From assembly GCA_016801885.1 (NCBI GenBank), contig CM028886.1:13206366-13270365 (forward strand): a stretch of 64,000 nt of DNA. The letters are read 5' to 3'. Both the position numbers and the translations under genes were made by a program. This DNA is from Toxotes chatareus (lineage: Eukaryota > Chordata > Actinopteri > Toxotidae). Position 1 is the stretch's first letter. Every line of letters begins with the position of its first letter. The notes beneath the pieces are model-generated. The model ran no database searches, was not told where the DNA came from, and saw nothing but the letters and a program-made list of their open reading frames with translations. Of this stretch, positions 23,650-36,300 are shown in pieces.

Positions 23650-23820
23650 TGGTTGTTGTAATGATTAAGACCTATAACATATAACTTCAGTGTCCGAGGT
23701 TCAATTTCAGTTGCATGTCATACCGCTCTCTCTTTCTCGGCTTACTGTTCATACCTTCATTATCAGTTCATCCAATAAAGGTGATTTTGGTTAAAACACC
23801 AAAAACAAAATCACCTTAAA
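23650..23820 (+). mobile_element. tRNA-derived SINE relic
   Basis: Contains a B-box-like GAGGTTCAATTTC (near 23696), then TTGCATGTCATACC, a CTCTCTCTTTCTC stretch and a terminal CAATAAAGG, the arrangement of an abundant percomorph SINE. A perfect 12-bp inverted repeat AAGGTGATTTTG (23778-23789) with CAAAATCACCTT (23806-23817) lies at its 3' end. Confidence 0.55.
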
Positions 23821-26067
23821 AATAGTTTTGAATGTAAAAATGACTGGCTGGTGTTTCTGATCCTTGTCATGTTGTGCCCCCCGAGCCAAAATAATGTACT
23901 TTCCTGGGTTTGGTTAAGAGAATCCAAACTGATCCATACTGTAGCAAGGCAATAAATCCAGACAGGACCTCACTGCATGCATTACTGCCATTCCTGTGCC
24001 TACAGCGACAGCTCAACCCTATTAGCTGTCCGGTTACTATGGCAACTAGTACTAAAACCCCAAAAGAGCCGATGGGAAGGGGTTAGAGGGCAACAGCAGG
24101 TCACACAGCAGATAACCAGCACATGTCTTGCTTTGGTTTCTGGGTCTACTCATACAGATAAAGATGTAATATAAGGTAGATGTTCCTGTTTGAAAACTGG
24201 AAAATAAAAATGCTACAACTTTCTAAAGACACTCTTTGCACACAGTTTCTAAGTTCTAACAGCAGCTTTATTAGTGGTTATATAACAGGTTATTAATCAT
24301 TTACTAGCAGATATATTTATCTATAACTACATACAAAGCTTGAGTCTATAATTTAATACCCATTAATAAAGACAACTTGTAAAGTTTTTATAAAGGCTGC
24401 CTTATTTCTAAACCTGTAGTTCTGGCACCGGCTGAAAATGTGTAGAAATTTTAATCCTAGAACGCAACAAAAAAAAATAGACAGTTATTAAGTTTTCAAT
24501 AAACCTGGGCAAACTAATCAGTGTTCAGGAGACAAGAAGCGAAAGCATCTGTAATGACTTATAAGGTGGTGTGGAAGGAGATGCACATTTGAAGTGAGAG
24601 CTGCTGCGAGCCAAGAAAGAAAGCAGTGTTTAGATGAGAGATCGTCTTCAACACAGAGTTAATAATTGATCACACATGAAAACAGCAACTCGGCTTTATC
24701 AATCGAGAACCTGCAATTCCTGTGGATCATACAACAGTCTGCCTCCATGCGTGAAGTTCCCACTGCACGCGGGAGTGAATGGAACATATGTAGCAGGTCC
24801 AAATGATCAAACATTGATTTGCAACCTGCATAGGACCTGTGTCCCGTCTCCACTGAGACTGTGATCAATAAGTTTTTTTTCTGGTAACGATGTACACCAC
24901 ATTCATCTTCTGTGCAGGCGCCTGGCAGCCTTTTCACTGAAACCACTTTTAATCACATCCCCGGGGGCCTCCCCAGTGTTTTCTCATTGAAAATGAAACT
25001 GAAGTATTAATTCTCAGGACTGTGACAGATCACTATGTCTTGCTTTTACTGTAGGCATCCCTGTATCTGTGCTATGTTCTTATAATGTTGCTGTGGTGCT
25101 CCATAAGTAAATTTCATGAACAAATGTGCCCGGTGTTACATAACCCTGCCTTGGGGATGAAATGGTATCAGACACAACAGTGCATCAGAGGTATTTCCAA
25201 TGTGAATCCACCTTCTGGTAAAACCTTTTGTTCTGCTGCCTTGTGCTACCAGCCTCCCAGCATAAATCCATTCTCATTAGTTAACTGGGTCGCAGGAGCA
25301 CTGAGCTTTTGGCCCGCTGAACCTGGTAGTCCAATACAAGTGAGCAGCGTCTCCCAGTGGTGGGTTACAAAGCAGTGTGGAATAACTGATGGGAAAAAAA
25401 GGCAAACTTGGTCAAGTGGGAAGGCCTGTTAGTGGTGCTCATTTGGCCAATCAGCAGCTTTGGGGTTTCTCATTGGCTAAAAGGGAGCTGTCAATCAAAT
25501 CCTCCAGAGGGTATTTTTCTGTGATCTCCTCAGTGTGGTTTAGGAGGTCCAGGAGAACAGATCCACTCCGTGAAAACACATGTTCCTGCAGGAGCATTTA
25601 GATCTTTGACTTAACATAGCCAGACCATAGTATGGAAATATCATTAGGACTGCAAGTATAAAAACCGACTCAAGTGAAAGTATTAGCAGCAAACTGTATT
25701 TGTACTGAGTATTAAAAGTAAAACTTCCCAGTAATATTATGGAAAATTGCACTATTTTGCAAAACACTATTTTCATAATATATTTATAGTTTTGGAATGT
25801 TGTCATAGTTGAGATGATTTAACTACTTATATGGGGTTAGATAGATCTATAGCAATGAACGATATTTTATGATAATCATATGTTTCACATGTAAAACACT
25901 CAACTGGAAGGTTAATAGTGACTCAATATAGTTAATATATAGTTAATAGTAACAAAATAAATGTAGTTGACTAAAAAGTAAGAGCATAATATTTTCCACT
26001 GAAATATGGTGGAATAAAAGGATAAAAAAGCATAACGTGGAAATATTCAAGGAAAGTTAAAGTGCGG

Positions 26068-26103
26068 TTTTAAGTACCTTAAAGTTTTAAGTACCTTAAA
26101 ACT
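26068..26103. repeat. Two-copy direct repeat TTTTAAGTACCTTAAAG
   Basis: A 17-bp near-palindromic unit occurs twice head to tail (26068-26084 and from 26085), in AT-rich DNA upstream of the cbx3 promoter. No function can be assigned. Confidence 0.7.
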
Positions 26104-26439
26104 GTACTTTTAGTATAATAATATAATACAAATAGTGAAGTCCATGCATTTAATATTTTTTTTACAACTACAACGGCAATATATCAATGATATTTCAAAA
26201 TGCAGATTTAGATAAGGTTTAGCTTTGGTTTGTTGGTTTATTTTTTGGACATACGTGAATCTGCTTACACTCTGATTAGCTTTTATTTATTTATTTTTCT
26301 CTAGTATTAAGCTTCCAAATGCACATGCAGCTCCGTATTTGCTTCCAATGACAACGATCCAAAAGATCAAAGAATCAAAAATCTGGAACAGTTTTTTTTT
26401 ATTCCAGCGAGATCCGCCAAGTGCACACTGTCCCCTGTC

Positions 26440-26850
26440 ATAACCAGCTGACGCCCATGGGTGGCAGGGCTGTTCCGGACCACTGGACGGGGACGGACGA
26501 GCGGACTGCTCTCTGATTGGTCGGCGGCGTGCGCGTCCCCGTCGTCTCCTCCCGGTTTTCCTGGCATGACCTTTTCCCTTGGCAACCACTTCCTCCGAGC
26601 ATCCACGGCCATCTTTAATTTTAAGTCATTCATGAAAAGTTGTTTCGCTCATGTAAACACGCCGAACGACACGTTTGCGCACAAAGCAGCATCGACGGCG
26701 CTGTGTGCATGTAGTTTTCAGCGACAAGCTCCAAAACAGAGCAGAGCAGCGCAGCGCAGCAGGCTGTCCGCCGAGATTAAGTAAACACCGAGAGCGTACG
26801 TGCATATTGTTCATTACAGCGTCTTGCGCATCAGTCGGACACGTTATTAC
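26440..26850 (+). promoter_or_regulatory. CpG-rich promoter of the cbx3-type gene
   Basis: A GC- and CpG-rich island in otherwise AT-rich DNA, with an inverted CCAAT box (GATTGG near 26516) and GCGTGCGCGTCC. It lies 400-800 bp upstream of the first coding exon, so a noncoding first exon probably starts here; its end cannot be fixed. In tetrapods the corresponding island is a divergent HNRNPA2B1/CBX3 promoter; here no gene is visible on the left side. Confidence 0.65.
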
Positions 26851-27237
26851 TCATGTTTACAAGCCGCTGTCTGCACAATATCCTCTTAACTAAACTGTCT
26901 GAGTGCATAGTACGTGTGTGTGGATACTAACGTGTTGCGTTTTAGACTGAAGGAACAGCATGTTGTGCTCCCGAAACAAACAGCAGGTGGAGCGCTATAA
27001 TAAGCGTACGGATCATTGTCTGAAGGGCACAGCAGAGTACTCACCACTGCCATGTTGTTCTGCAAATGTCCCAGCAGCAGGGAAATCAAAGGGTTTTATT
27101 TCTGACCTAAGTGTGGAGTTTCTAACCAAAAGAAAAAAAAAATTCTGTTCTCATATGTTTTCGTTTTGCTTGTAAACGGCCTGAGACTGACATAGGGTGG
27201 CTGTCATTCATTTGCTGCTTCTTTTTGACATGGCAGA

Positions 27238-29592
27238 ATGAGAAAGAAGCAGACTGCCAAACAGAGGAAGACTGAGGAGACCACAGTTGTCCAGGAGTTT
27301 GTGGTGGAAAAAATAATTCGCCGCAGAATCTCTAATGGAAGAGTGGAGTACTTTCTGAAGTGGAAAGGCTTCACTGAGTGAGTGAGATGTTGCAGAATCG
27401 TACATTTGGTTGCTTATTTTGTGCAAATTATTGTTTATGTGTGACATTAAAATGTATGTTATGATATAACTTACAGTGCAGAAAACACATGGGAACCTGA
27501 GGACAATCTGGACTGTCCTGAGCTCATTGAAGAGTTCCTGAGAACCACCCATCTGTCAGAGGAGAATGAGGAAGAGCAAACTGAACAAGAGTTTATTCCC
27601 AAAGAAGAAATGGCAGAGCAAGAGACGGAAATTGTGAGTATGTGAGAAGTGCAGTGCTGGAATGTCTGGAAGGTTAGTTGTTTCCATGTTATTTACAGAA
27701 CTTCTGCACCTAAATCAGTAAAAAGGAAAAAAACACATCATTAGTATCATATTCACATAGTGCATCAATTCAGGAAACCTTTTCTCTTCAAGCAAAAAGA
27801 AGCTGCTCTAGAGTCAAAGCATCTGGCCATGTTTGTAAATTTTGTCACTTCTTCAAACTAAATGGCATGCGAAGGTGGTTGGTTTTGCAATGCACCTGAA
27901 AGTGAAACCAATTATATTTCCTTATTTTACTATGTGCATATACAGTTAAAAAAAAAGCCACATCTAGACTGTCCTCTGATGCAGATGTTCCCTGAGCAGT
28001 TTCTTCTAACGGCTGTACCTTTATCCTAGTCCTGTATGCAGTCTCAGCGGCAGGCTCACGCTTTGCAGAGCAACGTCCTCAAGCCAAATGATGAGCAGTC
28101 AACCGACGCCCCCGCTAACCTCAGCACTTACCTCGAGCCTGAATGCATCATCGGCTCCACAGACAGACAGGGAGAGCTCATGTTCCTCGTCAAATGGTAA
28201 CTCCACTGCTTCCCTCTTTTCTGTCCTTCAGTGAATGCCAGTGGTTTGGTAAATGTTTGCATGGCAGTAAAAGTCACATAACGTGACTTTAAACGTGACT
28301 TTTACATAACGTGAATATATAATTTACTGAGGAGGCTAAGTTAAGACAACATTGGCATTTACAACTTGACAAGACATTTCCTGGATTAGTAACAGATTAG
28401 GAAGAGCATATCTGGCCACAGTAAATGTGCTCAAGGATATTATCTTACTAAAACACATTCTTACAGGTCCATGTAAGAACACTGTGTTTAGTTAAAAAAA
28501 AAAAAAAAAACAGAACTGAATGGAGGATTGTAACTTTCCAATTTACCAGTCATGCAGAGTACTACACACCCTGTGAAAACAAGTCAGATGACGTGTTCTG
28601 TGGTTTTGGTGGAGCTTTGTTAAGTAAGTCTGAAAAAAATTACATCACTTGCGTAATAGTGGCTTGGCCTTGGAAACCAAAACCTTTAAACAGAGAGTCT
28701 GCATCACAAAGATGGAGTTTCTGCCAAAAACACTCAGGGTCATGTGGGAAAAAGAAATTGAACTTGGCTTAACTTTTGCCACAACGTAATTGTGACGCTA
28801 TCTGCCAATCAAATACGTGCATCTTATAAATGTCTTTGTAACATGCATAGCAGTATTTCTACTGTTCAATTGGGAATCATTGCAAAGAACCTTAATATGA
28901 CTGCACTGTGATAACTTTACAGCTATGTAAAAACCTCCCCTCATTATATTAGAAACCACTGTGCAGTGTTTTGGTGTATGATAAGCCTTCTGATGTGTTA
29001 CTCACCCAGTACTAGAAGCAACGTGTCCTCACCAACACAACACTTTGCCTTTTCTAAAAATTTATCACAGGGCTGTTTTTGTTCTGAACTTCCACAACTA
29101 AAAATGTGAGCTTTAGAGCTTGAGCCACACAAGCAGCTAAAAGTCAACGGAAATTTTCCTCTGCTCCTTCTGTTTTGAATATTCTTTCTTCAACATCCAT
29201 CACGAGTCCCCAGACTTTATGGAAACGGAATACTGAATAGCTGTATTACCCCTTTACGTCAGAGTAACTGTGATTAGATATTTCAGAACAGCAGTGCTGA
29301 GAGACTCGCTGTGCTTAAAAATATTTCTGTGAGTCAGTCCCCTCAGCCATTCCTTCACAATAACCTATTCAACCTGACAGGAGTGTGTGTTGCTGCAAAA
29401 ACATTTTACATACATCAGAAGTGGGAGGCAGCCATTTTAATGTTTTCCTTCTGCTGTGTGTTTCCCCACAGGAAGAACTCCGATGACGTGGCCCTACTGC
29501 CTGCCCGCGAAGCGAGCGCCAGGTGTCCCCAGGTGGTCATCGACTTCTACGAGCAGAAGCTAACCTGGCACTGTGGAGACGAGGAGCAGTGA
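27238..29592 (+). CDS. cbx3b: HP1-gamma-like chromobox protein (cbx3 type)
   Basis: Heterochromatin protein 1 family: the chromodomain binds methylated H3K9 and the chromoshadow domain dimerises, in the nucleus. Coding exons: 27238-27377, 27477-27633, 28030-28196, 29472-29592, giving 194 residues; all joins are GT-AG and in frame. Chromodomain at about residues 20-68 (EFVVEKIIRRRISNGRVEYF, then LKWKGFTDAENTWEPED) with the methyl-lysine cage Phe21, Trp42 and Phe45 intact. Chromoshadow domain at about 133-190 (LEPECIIGSTDRQGELMFLV ... FYEQKLTWH). The hinge (69-132) is acidic or neutral and lacks the usual lysine/arginine clusters. The start is the ATG at 27238; a probable acceptor (TTCTTTTTGACATGGCAG) ends at 27236, so the upstream ATG at 27230 is likely intronic. 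Cbx3 is favoured over cbx1/5 by its position beside snx10; sequence alone would only say HP1. Confidence 0.88.
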
Positions 29593-30715
29593 AGTGTGTG
29601 TGTGTTTTTGTGTACGGAGGAGAACTGGTAAACAGCTGCGCTCTCACCTGAAGCTTAGTTTAACCTCCATCAAGTGTCCTCCTTCAGCTGACATTAGAGG
29701 CACACTGTGTGAAATTGCATCCCACTGCAGGTAGAGTTTCAGACTCTGGCAGGTGCAGGAACCTCAGCGGGGATGGATTTTAAGGGCTCTCAGTCCCGTG
29801 GTGCTCAATAAGGTCACTGTGCCTTTGTGGAGGCTGCGATGGAGACTAAAACTAACCTTTGTGTAGAGCAGCTGATCTGAGGTCAAACTTGTAGCAGCTT
29901 TGGTCCTGTGTCATCATGTAGCTGACACAATCACTGTGGACATGTGTTTTGTTTTTAAGATTTATTGTTATATAGTAATTTAGTATTAATTATCCTGTTT
30001 AGCCACAAGGGTCTTCCACTGGGAGGAGCCCTTGCTTGTTTAGTGTGTGGTTTATATCTTGTATAGCGACACTATGTAGGCAGAGTGAACTAACTTCTGT
30101 CCAGTCTGTACCTCCAGGCCATCTAGCTTTTGGTTAGAGCTGAAGATTGTAGAGATGTTGTTTGAACGTTTGTAGTTGTGTGAGGTGTTTATAGCCACAG
30201 CTTTCACTGTGTCTCACTGTGTCTCTGTATGGCCCTTGTGGTTGGTGTAAAATATTTAAAAAATGTGTAGCCCACCTGAAATTTCCCCAATCAGCTGCTA
30301 TGTAAACCAAATGTTCTCATCTCATCTGTATTGAATTGTAATACATTTTTAAAAGAATAATTTGGTGCTTTTAAACAAAGTGGAGTCCTGGCAGAAAAAC
30401 TCAAAAGATAATAGCATATTAAGTAAATCTATAAGATTTACACACATTGAAATATAACTTTTGTGCACCTAATGATGACTAACAAGATTGTTAAATGTAG
30501 CACTTTAGATATGAGACTGTCCAATTATGGAGGGCATTGTCTTCCAGAAATTATACAGGCCTATGTATATGATACCTGTATCCTGGTGGCACTGTCCTGA
30601 CTCGACATATCTCCCGTGACTGTTATGGGACACTGAGCTGAACCTTCAACCTCCTAAAACACACCTGCTACTGAACTACTGTAACTGTTGACCATTGATC
30701 TGTGAAGTCTCTGTG

Positions 30716-30721
30716 AATAAA
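30716..30721 (+). terminator. Poly(A) signal of cbx3-type gene
   Basis: AATAAA 1.1 kb after the stop, followed by a TTTTGTGAC / TTTTCTCTTG U/GU-rich stretch. It leaves only about 290 bp to the snx10 start codon. Confidence 0.6.
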
Positions 30722-31010
30722 AGAAGCCTTTTGTGACACTTTTCTCTTGATTTTCTTTTTTCATAATCATAATAATAATAATTGTAAATCATGAGGTGGG
30801 AACATCAGTGAAAGACATGATCAGTTCCGACTTGGTAATTGCTGATTTAAAAATGGGGAGGAGCTTATCTCAGTCTTGTGACTTTATTTTGAAACACTTT
30901 GCTCCTGGACAATAAAACTGGAAATAAAAAGGCTCTGGCAAAATGCTAAGTACAGCATTATCTGGCTGACTCTCCACTACAGAGATTCAAACTTTAAGGA
31001 AAGCTGAATT

Positions 31011-32608
31011 ATGAGAGAAGAAACTGACAACTCTGTGAAACAGGTAGGTCTGAAGTCTTGCTGTTTTTTTTTTTTTTTTTTAAGTTTGATATTTCATTAA
31101 AAAAAAAAAACTGACCTTTTAAAATCTCATGTATTAGGTTCAGAAGATTTAAATCTGGTACAGTCTTGAACAATGAGCTGCTACTTTTTTTTTTCGTCCT
31201 GAGCAACAAAGGATAGTTAGTGGGATTTTCCTGTCCTGATTCTAGTCGTGCTGGTCATAGCACTTCCTCTATCTGCCAATAAAAACTTCCCCTTTTTCAT
31301 AACAGTGCATTCAGTTCAGTGTTTCAGTGTCTCTCCTGTCTTCTCCATGCAGCAAGTCATCAGTGTCTGGGTGCGGGACCCGCGGATACAAAAGAATGAC
31401 TTTTGGCATGCCTACATAGACTATGAAATTTGTTTGCATGTAAGTAAAATGATAAGTTGTTTTAATTTCTACAATCAAATATTGGAGCTTACTGTAATCT
31501 GTATGTCATACTCATGTCCTGTTTTAGACCGACAGTGTGTGCTTCACCAAAAAGATCTCCAGTGTGAGAAGGAGGTATAGTGAGTTTGTGTGGCTCAGGC
31601 AAAAACTACAAGCAAACTCACTGCTAATGTAAGTTCTGTATACTCTGTATTAAGAAATACTTTGAGTGAAAACAACAGAACACATCTACTATCAGTGCTC
31701 AAGTTAAAAGCAAAACATTTTTAGGGTGCATCTCTGTCTTTCTCAGGGTTCAACTACCAGGGCTTCCCCCAAAGAATCCCTTCTTCAGCCTGAACAATGC
31801 CCAGCAGATCACCGAGCGGATGAAAGGGCTCCAGAAGTTTTTGGAACAGTAAGAGTGATCTCACAGATCAATACACCTATGAACTTTGACATACTACAAC
31901 AGAGGCAAAACAAAACTGGTGAATCAGAGTTTCCATAAACACCAGGCTTCCTGACTGCTAGTTTCACATCAACAAGAAATATAAGATACAATTTTCTACA
32001 TACAGTAACTTTAATTTGCTTACGGTCCCAATTCTCCAGGATCCTCCAGAGCCCTCTGCTGCTGTCCGACAGTTGCTTGCACCTTTTCTTGCAATCGGAC
32101 CTCACTGTGTCCAAAATAGAGGCCTGTGCTGCTGGAAGGACCCACTATTCTGTGGCCCAGGCGGTCCAAGCCCGCGGCCTGAGAAGATTCCACTCCGAAG
32201 AAGATCTGCAAAAGGACCTCAGAATGTGCTGTGACTCTGACTCAGACAGGTACTGTAATGTCATGCTTTTGAGTCTTTCTCCACTCTAGAAATTTAGCAG
32301 TTTCCTCAAAAAAAAAAACATCAGTAGTGCTGAATGTCTTTTACTTCTAAGGACAGAGTTCTTTTAAGTCAACACTCAGTGATGTATTTTCAAGGACAGA
32401 TCATATGAGAATTTGTTCCCTGAATTATAACACTGATTTTTTTCCTTTCCATACCTTATGTTCTCTTTGTCGTTCCAGCTCAGAGTGTAGAGATCCAGAT
32501 CCTCAGATTAAAGATTTGGCAATAAACAAAACCGAGAGTACAGCTTCACTTGATCTCATGGGAACCAGCCAGGAGGAAATCCTCAGCTGCTCATCTGGTT
32601 CGACATGA
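31011..32608 (+). CDS. snx10b: Sorting nexin 10
   Basis: PX-domain sorting nexin that binds phosphatidylinositol 3-phosphate on endosomes and acts in endosome/lysosome traffic and osteoclast function. Coding exons: 31011-31043, 31353-31439, 31528-31628, 31747-31848, 32040-32249, 32479-32608, all GT-AG and in frame, giving 220 residues (human about 201). The PX domain covers about residues 14-125: VSVWVRDPRIQK-type start (here ISVWVRDPRIQKNDFWHAYI), the phosphoinositide-binding VRRRYSEFVWLRQ (Arg54 aligns with human Arg51, mutated in osteopetrosis), the proline loop LPGLPPKNPF and the helix LLLSDSCLHLFLQSDL. The C-terminal tail is Ser/Asp-rich and poorly conserved. The first exon encodes MREETDNSVKQ, different from mammals but in the expected place. 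The b suffix is inferred from HoxAb linkage. Confidence 0.92.
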
Positions 32609-33064
32609 AAACATTGTCTTCGTGCTCAGCATCCCATTCAACCTTTTGGACCTGTGAAGAGGAAAATTGCCTGTTACCCACTCACACTGCACTTTTGGCT
32701 GCGTATTTGCTCCTAATTATTATGTTCTCATTCAGGCATTTCAGTTTGGAACATGTACAGTAAAATACAGTAACAGTAACATAGTAACAAACATGAATGT
32801 GTCTATACAGTGATGTTTAACAGTATGTTCTGTCTGCAAAGCTATACAGTGGTAGCAACAATTTGCCTGAAGATGGCAGTGTTGTTACATCCATCTGTTT
32901 GTGTCTGCTGTAACTGTCTATATTTACTTTATAAACAAACTCAACAGAAGCATCACGAATTGTGGTCATTTATAATGTGAAATAGGCCAGACATGTGCAG
33001 GTAACAATGTGATATCTTAAGCAGTGACAGTGTGATGTCTCTCTGTGGCTTAGCTTCCCTTCTT

Positions 33065-33070
33065 AATAAA
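33065..33070 (+). terminator. Poly(A) signal of snx10
   Basis: AATAAA 457 bp after the snx10 stop codon, followed by a GTGTAAGGTGTGGG GU-rich element. Confidence 0.6.
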
Positions 33071-33374
33071 GTGTAAGGTGTGGGAAGCTTGTCATCCGGT
33101 GGCCACTGCAGTGCTTAGCAGTATGACATGTGTAATAGGGTCTCTGCAGAGTTTTCAGACAGCCCCCATGTCAGGTGTGTGGCTGGTAGGAAGTCCTGTG
33201 GGATCCCCGATGGACCCGCTCCTGTCTGAGGGGGCTATCAGACAGACAGGCTACATTGCTCCCTGTTGAACAAAATGCCAGCTGCACTGACAAGCCACCT
33301 TTTCTATCTGTCACTTTCTCTTTGTGTTTGTGTGAGCCTTTTCACTGCAGTCACATATCTCTGTGTGTCTGTGT

Positions 33375-33399
33375 CTGTGTGTGTGTGTGTGTGTGTGTG
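33375..33399. repeat. (GT)n microsatellite
   Basis: Pure GT units within a GT-rich stretch that starts near 33361. Confidence 0.9.
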
Positions 33400-36300
33400 C
33401 GCTATGAACACATACATGTGCTCCCACAGTGAGTAGCACTGTGCATATGGTTCTTATATAAAGGTAATGACCACTAAAGAGAGTGACGGGAAATTCACAT
33501 ATCTGCACAGCTAATTAGATTAGCTTTGTCTCTCTGCAGCCTTTGTGATATTCATTATAAATTCAGCACAGGAACAGACAAAAGGAGGATGGGGGGAGGG
33601 GGGTGACGTCACCTTGGATCTGCTCTGCTCTGAGCAGCAGAACAGTTTGGACAATGAGAAAGCCCACAAACTCAAATTGCAGGGGTGGAACGTCTTTCCT
33701 GAAGTGTGGGTGTATATTTGAGCTCATGCGCATCCACGTATGTTAATCCCGTAAATGCATCTGTCTTCTCTGTCAGTGCTTAACGATGTGGGGCAGCATT
33801 ACCCTGCACCTTCAAACACGTGCACCAAGGCTGTCAGTACTGCAGATGTTTGCTTTGGGTGGATATTCTGAGGGGTTTATGCATCTAATACCCAAGCAAG
33901 TACCTTTACACCAATGTGTGCACATTGAAAGCCGTATTTCTCTCTCATTCTGTCTAATAATGTTCCAATAATTTCCATCATTAATGTGGTTTCATGAATT
34001 CACAATTCTAGTCTTGTACAAAGATATTTGTCCTCCTGCATGAAACATTCTGAGAGTTTAGCAGTTGTGTCATCAGAGAAGCAACTCAGATTTGATCTAT
34101 TCAGTCCAAACTGTTAGATTTCACTTTACACTGGAACTGCAACACTGAGATGCTAAAAATGTACAGTCTGCAGAAAGTGATCTCACTCGGCTTTGAGATC
34201 AACATTTACATTGTTACACACATGAAGTAAATCACACTGTTTCTGCTATGTGGCCTAGCCCTTGTTAGCAGGTCTCTGTAACTGTGCTGTTTGTTGTGTA
34301 CAGTCCTGTGGACTGAAACGTTTACATTGCTAGTTTTAGTCTGACCTGTCCAGCAGTATTGACTCCTCTTTTAATGGTCTGTGACTCTTGTCCGCTGGCT
34401 TTTAACCTTGAGTCGCTGTAGCCTAGCCTGTCAGTGCGGCTCTGCTGCCATGACACCGACCATTTAAACCCATTGGATCGATTGGCTAACAGCTCTCTGC
34501 TCCATGTAGTGTGACCCTACAGAGGTCAAATGGAGTGAAAACACAGGGAGCAAGTAAAATTACTCTGATTTTAAAGTGGAGTTTAGGTGGAAAAGAAAAA
34601 AGTAGAAGAAAAAAAAATCAATTTTCATTATTTCCACAAATGCTTTAGCTCAGTTTAATCTAATTAGTATGCTTATTGTTTGACACATAAAACAGTAGAA
34701 GATAAGATGAAAGAAGATGACCCCTCTGGGAGATCCCCCCCATCTGCCTCAGATCAAGTCAGCATGTCTTTCTGCCACGACAGATCAAATAAACCCCACC
34801 TCATGTCTGTGAATGCCTGCTTGACGTATTATTCCCTCTGTTGTGTAATTAACAGAATCACGAAAAAAAAAAAGAAAAAAATCCACTTCGTGTGATGGAA
34901 AGAACCAAACTGTCAAATTCAAATCTAACAATATGAAATCCCAATCAGGGTTCCTCGACTGAGCCAAAAACAAATGAAAGTATTGAGGGAGATATGCTCC
35001 AGTGGAGGCAAATTACAGATAAATCAGAGGCTTCTAATGCATTTTAAGTGCCACATTATACAGAATCCATTAGTAGCTAGAGGAGTTCAGCACCAGTTGA
35101 GATATTAAATCTCTGCGACTGCAACTATGTGGAACCAGGATGAGTCGATATCAGAGAGGCCCAGCTGCACTGCCAATAGATAGGGGATGAGAGCTACAGC
35201 AATGATGTCAGAGTTATATACCAACAACAGTCATACGATAATGGCACAGGCTGGTGATACTGATGTGCAGCTTGTTAAAAAGCAAGACAATCAGATTCAC
35301 TAGGGGCAGATGAGGGAGCAAGGTAAACGACCTGGAAGCCTGGGATTAATTGAATTGTTAATAACATACGCCTCGGCTCTGAACATGTTTCAAGGTCTCC
35401 CACATTTCATGCCAATACTGAGTGCTGATTTACTGAGGGCCACAAAAATTCTGCAACCTGACAGCCAAAAAGAGATTTTTCAGACGCTACATCTGTCCTT
35501 GTAGCTGTCTGTGTCTCTCTTTCTGTGTGTGTGTGTGTGTGTGGTCAAAAACCAACCATATCCTAACACCTTCTTCAGTCTGGTGAAAAATACTTTTTCT
35601 CAAGGCTGAAACATTTTACTCTGTCACTCATTTGTAGCAGATGGAAATGAGCTGAATTAAGAGCTATCCATCATTCATCAAACCTAACAGCCCTGGTACC
35701 TTTCCTCGGTTCTGCATGGCTTCTACCTGATATTTCCCCTCCACATGTCGCCTTTTGGTGCATGGATGTAGCAATTACTGGGAACGGGCGTGATCATTGT
35801 ACCAAGACGAGCAACAGCTTTTCCTCTCCTGGAATCAGGGCTGATCAGCGTGAAAGCAGCTTCTCTGCCTCGAACACATGGGCCTGAGGGGGGAGAAAGG
35901 AAGTTGAGATCACTGATTCATAATTTCCTGTAATAATATGGTGTGTAAAATCAGACATGTTCCATTTGGAACATGCAGTCGAAAACAGATGGATGAGAGG
36001 GAAGGGTCTAGAGTTAAGATAACATGTCTGTACTCACTGGACATATTAATACTTATTCACAGGGTTAGCAGGGTTCATTAATCAAAGCTAAAATAAATTT
36101 CTTCATAAAAAAGGACTGTACACATTTTACAAACAGGAGTCCTAATGGCTATAATGAACTCAGATGATGGAGCCCTGAAATGAAAGATGAGTGTTGCAAG
36201 ATGCCTTCAGTGTCCATGATGCCTTAATTCTCATCCTTGTATGAATTTGTGCCTTGGCACAGGGGAACAGCCCCTCGGTGTGTCACAAGATCATGTGTGA

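Larger units (their letters stand above)
10800..26400. other. Gene-poor intergenic region
   Basis: About 15.6 kb without a recognisable gene. Open frames here are short and match no family I know, and none shows a convincing exon chain. What it holds: the palindrome at 10877, old dispersed repeats (14361, 16629, 19191, 23650), a GA tract and A-run at 15196-15316, an ATT tract near 16750 and an ATA tract near 22030. In tetrapods NFE2L3 and HNRNPA2B1 lie on this side of CBX3; I saw no exons of either. Confidence 0.7.

Noticed and set aside
26287..26633. Minus-strand open frames in the cbx3 CpG island, considered as hnrnpa2b1 exon 1
   Set aside because: Arg-rich frames follow from GC-rich sequence; no match to the hnRNP A2/B1 N-terminus or its RRM.
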